A DNA stretch of 64,000 nucleotides from Hydrogenophilus thermoluteolus (GTDB lineage: Bacteria > Pseudomonadota > Gammaproteobacteria > Burkholderiales > Rhodocyclaceae), in the NCBI RefSeq assembly GCF_003574215.1, contig NZ_AP018558.1, positions 1,759,501 to 1,823,500 of the forward strand, read 5' to 3'. Of the stretch, positions 26,257-34,731 are shown piece after piece; position 1 is the first letter of the stretch, and every line of letters starts with the position of its first letter. A program made the translations under genes and the position numbers. The notes below the pieces were generated by a model. The model was not told the origin of the DNA. It ran no database searches and was given only the letters and a program-made list of their open reading frames with translations.

Positions 26257-27347
26257 TGAGCGCCCAATGTGACGTCACAGCGCGCCGCGCGGCAGGCGCG
26301 CCCCTCGGTTTTTTCGAACGTTACTTGACCCTTTGGGTGGCGCTTTGCATCGTCGCCGGGATCGTTCTGGGGAAAGTGGTCCCCGGTTTCTTTCAAGCGA
26401 TCGGCCGTATGGAGGTCGCTCAGGTCAATTTGCCGGTCGGTCTCCTCATCTGGGTGATGATCATCCCGATGCTCATCAAGATCGACTTTTCCGCATTGGG
26501 TGGCGTCACCGCGCATTGGCGCGGCATTGCGGTGACGCTCTTCGTCAACTGGGCGGTCAAGCCCTTTTCGATGGCGCTCTTGGCGTGGCTGTTCGTCCGG
26601 CATCTGTTCGCGGAATGGCTCCCCACCGAGCAGCACGACGCCTACGTTGCCGGGTTGATCCTGCTTGCCGCTGCGCCGTGCACGGCGATGGTCTTCGTCT
26701 GGAGTCGGCTGTGCAACGGCAATCCCTATTTCACTTTGACGCAAGTGGCGCTGAACGACATCATCATGGTTTTTGCGTTCGCACCGATCGTCGGTTTTCT
26801 CTTGGGCGTTTCGAAAATCGAAGTCCCCTGGGAGACGCTCTTCCTTTCCGTGGTGCTCTATATCGTGATCCCGGTGGTGCTTGCGCAGATCTGGCGCCGT
26901 CGGTTGCTTGCGCAAGGCGAAGCGGTCTATGAAGCCGCGCTGGTGAAGTTGGGCCATGCGTCGATTGCGGCGCTCCTCATCACCCTGGTGCTGCTCTTTG
27001 GCTTTCAAGGGGAGATCATCCTCGATCAGCCGCTCATCATCGCGCTTTTGGCGGTGCCGATCCTCATTCAGGTCTTTTTCAATTCGACCTTGGCGTATCT
27101 CCTCAACCGCACAGTAGGGGAAAAACACGAGGTCGCCGGCCCGTCGGCGCTCATCGGCGCGTCCAACTTTTTCGAATTGGCCGTTGCGGCAGCGATTGCC
27201 CTCTTCGGCTTCGAGTCGGGTGCGGCGCTGGCTACGGTGGTGGGCGTCTTGATCGAAGTACCGGTGATGCTCGCAGTGGTGGCGATCGTGAACCGCACCC
27301 GCGCGTGGTATGAAGGCCGAGCGGCCCGCGAAACTGCTGCGCTTTGA
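26256..27347 (+). CDS. acr3: ACR3-family arsenite efflux transporter
   Basis: A 363-residue inner-membrane transporter with about ten membrane segments that exports arsenite. It carries the family's essential Cys motif in LAAAPCTAMVFVWSRL, plus NDIIMVFAFAPIVGFLLG and the C-terminal EVPVML. It starts in a TGATG overlap with the arsC fusion. The frame continues upstream only as shadow. It would remove the arsenite made by the reductase. Confidence 0.93.
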   Translation: MSAQCDVTARRAAGAPLGFFERYLTLWVALCIVAGIVLGKVVPGFFQAIGRMEVAQVNLPVGLLIWVMIIPMLIKIDFSALGGVTAHWRGIAVTLFVNWAVKPFSMALLAWLFVRHLFAEWLPTEQHDAYVAGLILLAAAPCTAMVFVWSRLCNGNPYFTLTQVALNDIIMVFAFAPIVGFLLGVSKIEVPWETLFLSVVLYIVIPVVLAQIWRRRLLAQGEAVYEAALVKLGHASIAALLITLVLLFGFQGEIILDQPLIIALLAVPILIQVFFNSTLAYLLNRTVGEKHEVAGPSALIGASNFFELAVAAAIALFGFESGAALATVVGVLIEVPVMLAVVAIVNRTRAWYEGRAARETAAL

Positions 27348-27388
27348 GCCCGAAAACACCCCCCACCCCGCAGAGAAAGGAGAAAACG

Positions 27389-28456
27389 ATGACTGCTTCC
27401 TCGAACACAACAGCCCCCAACCCGGCACCGCCGACGCATCTTGGCTGGTTCGTAGGCATCCCGACGGCTGCGGTGGTGTGGTGGTTCGCCTATTCGCACC
27501 TTACCGATTGGGCCGATTGGGTGGTCGCCACCCTAGGCTTGCGCCGTGAGACCCATCTGGGTGAGGCGGTGCACTTTTTCGCTTATGACGCGCCCAAAGT
27601 GCTGCTGTTGCTCTTGGGTATCGTTTTCGTGATGGGCGTCGTGCAGACCTTTTTTGCCCCCGAGCGCACCCGGGCGCTCCTTTCGGGCAAGCGGCTGGGC
27701 ATTGGCAATTTTCTCGCGGCGCTTCTGGGCATCGTCACCCCGTTTTGCTCCTGCTCGGCAGTACCGCTCTTCATCGGTTTCCTCTCCGCGGGCGTCCCAT
27801 TGGGGGTCACCTTTTCGTTCCTCATCTCCGCGCCGATGATCAATGAGGTGGCGCTGGCACTGCTCTTCGGCCTCTTTGGCTGGAAAGTGGCCGCGCTCTA
27901 TCTGGTCACCGGGTTGTCGATTGCGATCGCCGCGGGGCTTGTGATCGGCAAGCTCAAGATGGAGCGCTACCTACAAGATTGGGTGCGCGACATTCACATG
28001 GGAGACGCCGCATTGCCCACGGGAACCACACTGACCTGGAACGACCGCTTTGCCGCGGGGCTGCGCCATGTGCGGGAGATCGTCGGCAAAGTGTGGCCCT
28101 ATGTCCTCATTGGGATCGCCGTGGGCGCCGGAATCCACGGCTACGTCCCAGAGGAGTTGATGGCAAAGCTCTTGGGCAAAGATGCGCCGTGGTGGGCGTT
28201 GCCTGCCGCGGTAGCGATGGGGGTACCGATGTACACCAACGCGGCAGGGATCATCCCGGTGGTCGAAGCGCTCATCACCAAAGGGGCCGCGCTGGGCACG
28301 ACGTTGGCGTTCATGATGAGCGTGATCGCACTTTCGCTACCGGAGATGCTCATTCTGCGTAACGTTTTGAAATTGCCCCTGATCGCGACGTTCGCTGGCG
28401 TCGTGGCCATGGGGATTTTGTTCGTCGGTTATCTCTTCAACGTGCTGTTGAACTGA
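27389..28456 (+). CDS. arsP: ArsP-type permease (DUF318), organoarsenical efflux
   Basis: A 355-residue membrane protein with about eight segments of the ArsP/DUF318 permease family. The family motif PFCSCSAVPLF is present, then SFLISAPMINEVAL and, in the second half, MGVPMYTNAAGIIPVVEAL. ArsP members export trivalent organoarsenicals such as methylarsenite; the exact substrate here is inferred from the operon. The ATG at 27389 has AAAGGAG before it. Confidence 0.88.
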   Translation: MTASSNTTAPNPAPPTHLGWFVGIPTAAVVWWFAYSHLTDWADWVVATLGLRRETHLGEAVHFFAYDAPKVLLLLLGIVFVMGVVQTFFAPERTRALLSGKRLGIGNFLAALLGIVTPFCSCSAVPLFIGFLSAGVPLGVTFSFLISAPMINEVALALLFGLFGWKVAALYLVTGLSIAIAAGLVIGKLKMERYLQDWVRDIHMGDAALPTGTTLTWNDRFAAGLRHVREIVGKVWPYVLIGIAVGAGIHGYVPEELMAKLLGKDAPWWALPAAVAMGVPMYTNAAGIIPVVEALITKGAALGTTLAFMMSVIALSLPEMLILRNVLKLPLIATFAGVVAMGILFVGYLFNVLLN

Positions 28457-28479
28457 TTGTTTCGTGAAAGGAGTCCGCA

Positions 28480-28719
28480 ATGGAAATCAAAGTTTTGGGT
28501 ACCGGCTGTGCGAATTGTAAGAATACGGTACAACTGATCGAGTCGGTAGCCAATGCGTTGGGCGTCTCTGTTCAACTGGAAAAAGTGGAATCACTGCCCG
28601 AGATCATGCGCTACGGGGTGATGAGCACACCGGGTGTTGTGATCGACGGGAAAGTGGTTCATGCCGGCAGCGTTCCCACGCGCGCGCAAGTGGAATCCTG
28701 GTTGAGACCGGAGTCGTGA
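28480..28719 (+). CDS. Small thioredoxin-like redox protein
   Basis: A 79-residue protein of the MTH895/TM0996-type thioredoxin-like family. It has the active site CANC at residues 10-13, a cis-Pro loop (MSTPGVVID) and a C-terminal helix. Such genes commonly follow DUF318 permeases in arsenic islands, where they may reduce or hand on thiol-bound arsenic. A GAAAGGAG sequence precedes the start. It is the last gene of the ars operon. Confidence 0.88.
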   Translation: MEIKVLGTGCANCKNTVQLIESVANALGVSVQLEKVESLPEIMRYGVMSTPGVVIDGKVVHAGSVPTRAQVESWLRPES

Positions 28720-28772
28720 ATCGGGCTTGAAGGGGTTGCGGCAACCGCTGCCCTTGGTCTGTGCCGACGCAC

Positions 28773-30692
28773 TCAAAGCCCCGCCGCGGAACGAACCCCG
28801 TCGATTGCCGCGGCAATGCGGGCGCGGTGGTCTTGCCACGCCTGGTACTCGGCTTCGAGCACCGCGATCTGGGGTTCCAGGGTGTCTACGGAATCGCGGA
28901 TGCGCGCCAGGCTTTGCATCCGCTTTTCCAGCGCTTCGGCTTGTTCGGCCAATGCTTCGTCCATCGGCACCATCACCACCCGAACCCACGCCAGAAACTG
29001 ACGGTAGTGGCGTTCCCAACGGGCTTCGATCTCCCGCCCAACCAGCGACGCAAACTGCTCGATCACCCGTTTTTTGCCGTGCGCGAGCAGAAACCCCCAC
29101 CCGGCCACCTGTTCGAGCGCTGCTTCCCGTACGTCCTGGATGCTCGCGATGAAGGTCTCGTACTGCGGCGGCTCCGAAGGGGGATCGCATTTGAGCCCAT
29201 ACTCCGTTTCGAAGCGGTGGTAGAGCTTGTCCACCATCGTTTTCAATTCGCCGAGTTTGCGGTTGCCTTCCTCAAGCCACTCCGAGATGCGATCGAAAAA
29301 ACGTTCGATTTCGCTGCGCATCTGCGCTGAAAAGGTCGCCTGCTGGAGCGCCGCGACCACCTGCTCGACTTCTGCGCGAATCCGCCGCCGACCGATGAGT
29401 TCGAGCAGCGCTTTCGCTTCACGAGCGAACAGCGCTTTCGCCGCTTTGCTGCGCTCGGCCAATGCGTCGAGCTCCTCTTTTTCGCTCTGCACCTTCTTGA
29501 GGAGGTAGAGCATCCGAGCGCGGTTCTTGTGGCGCAGCCCGTTGAGCTCTTCCAGCTGGCCGTGGAGCTGCGTCAATTTGGCTTCGATCCCAGTTGCGGC
29601 AAGGAGCCCCTCCAACGCGGCTTTGAGGTGAATTTCGCTGATCTCCAGACGACGATCGACCAGCGCTTCGGAAAGCGCCGCTTCGAACTCCGTGATCCGC
29701 GACCGCGTCACCAACGCGTCGTCGCGTCGAATGCGCCCCACCAGGGCCCGTTGCGCCGAAAGCGGGAAAATGTGCGAGACCGAAACGCCCAAATGGTGCG
29801 CGACGTCGGCGACCCGCGCGTCGATCTCCGCTTCGATCTCGGCTTCGCTGCGCAGCCCATCCTCCAGCGCGTCGATCTTGTTAAGCACCACCAAGGTCGC
29901 AGCGGAGCGGTCACCACCGCTTTGGATGAACCGGCGCCAAACCGCGAGGTCGCTGCGGGTAACACCCGTATCGACACCCAGCACGAAGACGATGGCTTGA
30001 CATTCGGGCAACAGCGACAGGGTGAGGTCGATCTCCGCACCGATCGCGTTGAGTCCGGGGGTATCGACGATCACCAGCCCCGCGGCGAGGAGCGGGTGCG
30101 GATAGCGGATGATCGCGTGGCGCCAGGCCGGAACCAGAACGGTTCCGTCGGGCTGCGGTTCGAGCCCGTTTTCGCCGCTGGGGTCGATGCGAAATCCGAG
30201 CGACTCCGCCTCATCGACCGACACCTGTTCGACTTCGCAAACCCCTTGCGTTGCCGCTAAGACGCTCTGCGTGTCCTGCGGGTCGAACGGTCGCCGCGTC
30301 CAGAGCTCCGGCTGCATGCGGGCGTCGCGTAACGTGACGTCGCGCGCGGCAGCGATCGGCAAGAGCAGCACTTCGGGGGTTGCACCGTCGAACCATTCGA
30401 GCTCGGTTGGGCACATCGTGGTGCGCCCCGTCCGCGACGGCAATATCCGTTCGCCATGGTCGGCAAAAAAAAGCGCGTTGATCAGTTCGGTCTTGCCACG
30501 GGAGAATTCGGCCAGGAACGCGACCCGCAGCCGTTGGGTATCCACGGCATCGAACGCTTCGAGCAACCGGGCGCGCACGCGCTCACGCCCAGCCACTCCG
30601 GCATCGCTAAGCGCCTGCTGCACGATTAGGAGCGCCGAGCGAACCGACCCCCGCCACGCGTCGAAATCGATCAGGTACTGACCCAGTGCCAT
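28773..30692 (-). CDS. Dynamin-like GTPase
   Basis: A 639-residue bacterial dynamin-family protein. The GTPase domain has G1 AEFSRGKT at residues 61-68, a Thr-rich G2 region (RTGRTTMCPTELEW), G3 IVDTPGLNAIG and G4 VLNKID. The second half is long helical coiled coil with a conserved-looking C-terminal helix. Members remodel or protect membranes and some act in stress or phage defence. It is last in the ygiQ-azlCD-mutM direction, 60 bp after mutM. It converges on the ars operon. Confidence 0.85.
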   Translation of the reverse strand: MALGQYLIDFDAWRGSVRSALLIVQQALSDAGVAGRERVRARLLEAFDAVDTQRLRVAFLAEFSRGKTELINALFFADHGERILPSRTGRTTMCPTELEWFDGATPEVLLLPIAAARDVTLRDARMQPELWTRRPFDPQDTQSVLAATQGVCEVEQVSVDEAESLGFRIDPSGENGLEPQPDGTVLVPAWRHAIIRYPHPLLAAGLVIVDTPGLNAIGAEIDLTLSLLPECQAIVFVLGVDTGVTRSDLAVWRRFIQSGGDRSAATLVVLNKIDALEDGLRSEAEIEAEIDARVADVAHHLGVSVSHIFPLSAQRALVGRIRRDDALVTRSRITEFEAALSEALVDRRLEISEIHLKAALEGLLAATGIEAKLTQLHGQLEELNGLRHKNRARMLYLLKKVQSEKEELDALAERSKAAKALFAREAKALLELIGRRRIRAEVEQVVAALQQATFSAQMRSEIERFFDRISEWLEEGNRKLGELKTMVDKLYHRFETEYGLKCDPPSEPPQYETFIASIQDVREAALEQVAGWGFLLAHGKKRVIEQFASLVGREIEARWERHYRQFLAWVRVVMVPMDEALAEQAEALEKRMQSLARIRDSVDTLEPQIAVLEAEYQAWQDHRARIAAAIDGVRSAAGL

Positions 30693-30752
30693 TTCGGCTC
30701 AAGACTGTCGTGAAGAAGTAAAAGGGTAGCACAAAAAGGATCGATCGAACGA

Positions 30753-31571
30753 TCAATCCGCCTGACACCGCGGGCACCACCAGGTGCTTCGCCTCTGCTG
30801 CACGATCCGTTCGATCGGCGTCCCGCACCGGCCGCAAGGCTTCCCCTCTTGCCCATAGACCGCAAGCTGCAATTGAAACCACCCTTGCGCGCCATCGACG
30901 GTGACGTAGTCCCGAAAGCTGGTCCCACCAGCGGCGATCGCGGCGTCGAGCACCGCACGCACTGCCGCGATGAGTCGCGCCCATTCGTCCGCGGAAAGCG
31001 TTTCCGCTGGGCGCTGCGGCGCAATCCCGGCGTGGTAGAGCGCCTCACACGCATAGATGTTGCCCACGCCCACCACGACACGACCAGAAAGCAGCACCGC
31101 TTTGATGCTGGCACGTCCGGCGCGGTGCATCGCCCATTCCGGGGTCAATGCGGGTGAAAAGGGTTCGGGCGCGAGGGTTGCCGACCAACGGGCATAGTCG
31201 TCGGCTGGCAACAGGTCGCACCAACCGAAGCGGCGCGGATCGCGAAAGCGCAGGACCGACGCAGAAAAAGCGAGCTCCAGATGTTCGTGAGGCAGCCAAT
31301 CAGACGCGGGATCCGTGAAGTAGAGCCGCCCACTCATCCCCAGGTGAAAGCGCAGATAGGCGCGCGCACCGTCTGCACGCGCCAGTTCCAACGCCACCAC
31401 TTTGGCGCGCCGGGTGACGGCGCAGACCGTAGCATCGCGCCACGGCAAAAATGCCGAAGCATCGAGTGGACGGCGTAGGTCTGCCCGGCGAACGGTAGTG
31501 TGCCGCCACTGCTGACCGATGAGTGGCATCAGTCCTCGCTTGACCGTTTCGACCTCAGGCAATTCTGGCAT
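30753..31571 (-). CDS. mutM: Formamidopyrimidine-DNA glycosylase MutM
   Basis: A 272-residue base-excision repair enzyme that removes 8-oxoguanine and cleaves at the abasic site. It starts PELPEVETVKRGL with the catalytic Pro and Glu exposed after Met removal, has the helix-two-turn-helix GVGNIYACEALYHAGI, and ends in a zinc finger (CGRCGTPIE...CPRCQ). Length is normal. It starts 4 bp after azlD, as part of the minus operon. Confidence 0.96.
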   Translation of the reverse strand: MPELPEVETVKRGLMPLIGQQWRHTTVRRADLRRPLDASAFLPWRDATVCAVTRRAKVVALELARADGARAYLRFHLGMSGRLYFTDPASDWLPHEHLELAFSASVLRFRDPRRFGWCDLLPADDYARWSATLAPEPFSPALTPEWAMHRAGRASIKAVLLSGRVVVGVGNIYACEALYHAGIAPQRPAETLSADEWARLIAAVRAVLDAAIAAGGTSFRDYVTVDGAQGWFQLQLAVYGQEGKPCGRCGTPIERIVQQRRSTWWCPRCQAD

Positions 31572-31575
31572 GCCG

Positions 31576-31914
31576 CTACCCCGGGAACGCGTTTTGTAGC
31601 GCCACCAGCGTCAGCATCCCCAACGCGAAAGGGGCCCACGGGTTGCGCCAGAACGCGGCGGAGACCATCACCACCACTGCCGCAACCAGCTCCGGCTTGA
31701 ACGCGACTTCCCCACCGGCCAGAAAGAGGTCTGGTGCAACCAGCGCGCCCAGCGCTGCCGCGGGGGCGTAGCGCAACCACATCTGCACCGATTGCGGTAA
31801 CCGTACCTTTTCCCCGAACAGCAAGAACGCGCCGCGGGTGAGCCAAGTGGCCCAAAAGAGGAGCAAAAAAATGGGAAGATAGCCCCAACCCCAGACGCCG
31901 TGTGCTTCTGCCAT
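31576..31914 (-). CDS. azlD: AzlD-family branched-chain amino acid export subunit
   Basis: A 112-residue protein with about four membrane segments (TWLTRGAFLLF, LRYAPAAALGALVAPDL, NPWAPFALGMLTLVAL), the small partner of AzlC. The pair exports branched-chain amino acids in characterised systems. The start at 31914 lies 2 bp after the azlC stop; an earlier ATG at 31953 would overlap azlC and is less likely. Confidence 0.88.
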   Translation of the reverse strand: MAEAHGVWGWGYLPIFLLLFWATWLTRGAFLLFGEKVRLPQSVQMWLRYAPAAALGALVAPDLFLAGGEVAFKPELVAAVVVMVSAAFWRNPWAPFALGMLTLVALQNAFPG

Positions 31915-31916
31915 AC

Positions 31917-32639
31917 TCACGCTCCTTGGCGGCGCGCATGCCACCAGGTCCAAGCACCACCGGCAGCCAGCCCGGCGAGCACCGCAACGACCACGCCGCT
32001 TTTGAGCGGCAGGTCGTACGCCAGGATCGCCACCGTTGCCGAAGTGAGCGCGGTGACGCGCATCGCTGCCTCTTTGACAAGCGGCACCAAAAGCACCAGC
32101 AGCGCGATCGTGCCCATGAAGGTGAGCGGCCAGTCACGCGGCAACCATTCCGCGCCGAAAATCCCAACCAGTCCGAAAAGCTGCCACAGCCACCAACACC
32201 AGAGGCCAGCCGCGAAAAACATGCGCCAGCGCCGCTCGGGGTCAGGTTCTGCTGTGAGCCGCGGCCCCAACACGATGAACAACGCATCGACCAGCCAGTA
32301 ACTGCCCAACGCACGCCGTGCCCACGATTGGTGGTGAAACGCTGGCGAGATCGCCGCACTGTAGATCACGAAGCGCAAATTGAGCACAGCGGCGGTAAGC
32401 CAGACGATTGCGATCGGTGCCCCGGCAACGATCAACGGCAACGTGCCCAGTTGCGCCGTTGCCGCGAAGACGAAGAGGTTCATCGCCGCCGCTTCGCCTT
32501 CGCTCAATCCATAAGCGCGCATCGTAAGCCCCGTTGCGATCGACCACGGGATCAAGCCAAGCGACAACGGCATCATCAAACGCAACGCTTCGCGCCACGC
32601 CGGTTCCTCTGGCGTAGCACCTGGAGGCTGAGTACTCAC
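31917..32639 (-). CDS. azlC: AzlC-family branched-chain amino acid permease
   Basis: A 240-residue membrane protein with about seven segments. Family features are PWSIATGLTMRAYGLS near the N-terminus, AATAQLGTLPLIVAGAPI, and AAVLNLRFVIYSAAISP. It begins with GTG in a GTGA overlap with the ygiQ stop. With azlD it forms the two-part exporter. Confidence 0.9.
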   Translation of the reverse strand: MSTQPPGATPEEPAWREALRLMMPLSLGLIPWSIATGLTMRAYGLSEGEAAAMNLFVFAATAQLGTLPLIVAGAPIAIVWLTAAVLNLRFVIYSAAISPAFHHQSWARRALGSYWLVDALFIVLGPRLTAEPDPERRWRMFFAAGLWCWWLWQLFGLVGIFGAEWLPRDWPLTFMGTIALLVLLVPLVKEAAMRVTALTSATVAILAYDLPLKSGVVVAVLAGLAAGGAWTWWHARRQGA

Positions 32640-34666
32640 GGACGCTTCACTCCCTGTTTTCGTGGTGTCGATGCGCGTTGGGGTAACCGCTTGTGGGGTT
32701 GCCCTGCGCTTGTTGTTTGACGCTGTATGGGGGGATCGACCGGCGGCACCAGCGCATTGGGTCCATACCCGATGAGGTCACGCCGCCCCAGCGCGCGCAA
32801 CGCTTCCCGAATGAGCGGCCAATTGGCGGGGTCGTGCCAGCGCAGGAGGGCTTTGTGCAGCCGCCGTTGCCGCCCTTTGCGCACGACGGTAACCGGCTTT
32901 CCCCCGTTTGCCAACCGTTTCAACGGGTTGCGTCCGGAATGGTACATCGCGGTTGCCAACGCCATCGGGGTTGGCAAAAAGGTCTGCACTTGGTCCGGTT
33001 TGAAGCCGTTTTGCTTTAACCAGACCGCTAGATTGACCATCGCTTCGTCGGTAGTCCCCGGGTGCGCTGCGATGAAGTACGGGATCAGTTGTTGCCGTTT
33101 ACCCGCCGCTTTCGAGTAGCGTTCGAAGAGCGCGCGGAAGCGGTAGTACGTTTCGACCCCCGGTTTCATCATGTGCGCGAGCGGCTCCGGTTCGGTATGC
33201 TCCGGGGCGATCTTCAACCGCCCGCTCACATGGTGCTGCACCAGCTCTTTGACATATTCGGGACTTTTTACCGCCAGGTCGTAGCGCACGCCGGAACCGA
33301 TCGTCACCAACTTCACGCCGGGCACTTCCCGTGCCGCACGATAAAGCTCGATGAGCGGCCGATGGTCGGTTCCGCCCAGGTTTTCGCAGACGTCCGGATA
33401 GACGCACGACAGGCGGCGACAGCGCGATTCGATCGCAGGGTCCTTGCACCGCATCCGGTACATGTTGGCCGTGGGGCCGCCCAGATCGGTGATGTGGCCG
33501 GAAAAACCGGGCGTTTTGTCGCGAATCGCAGCGATTTCCCGCAAAATCGATTCGTGCGAGCGGTTCTGGATGATCCGCCCTTCGTGCTCGGTGATCGAAC
33601 AGAAAGTGCACCCGCCAAAGCAACCGCGCATGATGCTCACCGAGAAACGGATCATCTCCCACGCGGGAATGCGCGCGTTGCCGTAACTGGGATGAGGACG
33701 GCGCGCATAGGGGCGCTCGTAGAGGAAATCCATCTCTTCCGTGGTGAGCGGCAACGGCGGCGGATTGACCCACAGATCGCGCGCGCCCGGCCCAACCCCG
33801 TGCCGTTGCACCAACGCGCGCGCGTTGAATGGGTTCGATTCCAGATGCAGGAGGCGCGAGGCGTGCGCATAGGCCAACGGGTTTGCCGCCACCGTTTCGA
33901 ACGCCGGCAACCGCACCACCGTGCGTTCGCGTGCCGCCCCTTTGGGCTGCTCGACCGGGCGATCGGGGTCGGTGGCGTCGAGCTCCACCCATTCGGGACC
34001 GGGCAGCCAACCTGGCTTCACCGCAAACGCCGACCCCCGCAGGTCACGGATCGACGCGAGCGGTTCGCCTGCTTGCAACCGGGTAATGAGCACAACGAGC
34101 GCGCGCTCGGCATTGCCATAGAGCAGCAAATCGGCTTTCGCGTCCAAGAGGATCGAGCGCCGCACCTTTTCGCTCCAGTGGTCATACTGGGCGATGCGGC
34201 GCAAACTCGCTTCGATCCCGCCGATGACCACCGGCACGCCAGGAAAGGCTTCGCGGCACCGCTGGGTATAGACGATCACCGCCCGGTCGGGACGTTTGCC
34301 CGCAACACCACCCGGGGTATAGGCATCGTCACTGCGGATGCGGCGATCCGACGTATAGTGGTTCACCATCGAATCCATATTACCGGCGGTAACCCCGAAA
34401 AAGAGGCGGGGCCGCCCCAGCGCGCGAAACGGTTCGGCACTGCGCCAATCCGGCTGGCTGATGATCCCCACGCGCAAACCGTGCGCTTCCAACAGCCGCC
34501 CAACGAGCGCCATGCCAAAACTGGGGTGGTCGACGTACGCGTCGCCCGTGACCAAGACGACGTCACAGGCGTCCCACCCGAGCGCATCCATTTCGGCGCG
34601 ACTCATCGGCAGGAACGGGGCTGGGTTCGGATTGACCAGTTGGGGCAGGATCGTGGGTGTGTTCAT
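32636..34666 (-). CDS. YgiQ family radical SAM protein
   Basis: A 676-residue radical SAM enzyme of the YgiQ/UPF0313 family, of unknown substrate. The N-terminal B12-binding-like domain (about 30-250) is followed by the radical SAM core with the iron-sulfur site CFGGCTFC in RGCFGGCTFCSITEHEGR. The YgiQ-specific stretches ETYYRFRALFERYSK and PYFIAAHPGTTD are present. The C-terminal tail is basic and low in complexity. It heads the operon with azlC, azlD and mutM. Confidence 0.93.
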   Translation of the reverse strand: MNTPTILPQLVNPNPAPFLPMSRAEMDALGWDACDVVLVTGDAYVDHPSFGMALVGRLLEAHGLRVGIISQPDWRSAEPFRALGRPRLFFGVTAGNMDSMVNHYTSDRRIRSDDAYTPGGVAGKRPDRAVIVYTQRCREAFPGVPVVIGGIEASLRRIAQYDHWSEKVRRSILLDAKADLLLYGNAERALVVLITRLQAGEPLASIRDLRGSAFAVKPGWLPGPEWVELDATDPDRPVEQPKGAARERTVVRLPAFETVAANPLAYAHASRLLHLESNPFNARALVQRHGVGPGARDLWVNPPPLPLTTEEMDFLYERPYARRPHPSYGNARIPAWEMIRFSVSIMRGCFGGCTFCSITEHEGRIIQNRSHESILREIAAIRDKTPGFSGHITDLGGPTANMYRMRCKDPAIESRCRRLSCVYPDVCENLGGTDHRPLIELYRAAREVPGVKLVTIGSGVRYDLAVKSPEYVKELVQHHVSGRLKIAPEHTEPEPLAHMMKPGVETYYRFRALFERYSKAAGKRQQLIPYFIAAHPGTTDEAMVNLAVWLKQNGFKPDQVQTFLPTPMALATAMYHSGRNPLKRLANGGKPVTVVRKGRQRRLHKALLRWHDPANWPLIREALRALGRRDLIGYGPNALVPPVDPPIQRQTTSAGQPHKRLPQRASTPRKQGVKRP

Positions 34667-34731
34667 CGTATCGACTCGTTATTTGCGAAGGATTGTAACG
34701 ACTTTCGAGTCAGAAAACCACTGCCCACCAT

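Noticed and set aside
25899..27428. A 509-codon minus-strand frame over acr3 and arsP
   Set aside because: It is rich in Arg, His and Asp in the way typical of shadows of membrane-protein genes; both strands cannot be explained by it and the plus-strand families are clear.
28731..28757. Hairpin after the thioredoxin-like gene as ars terminator
   Set aside because: GGTTG-CGG-CAACC is short, and flanking CCCTT pairing needs a bulge; no T-run.
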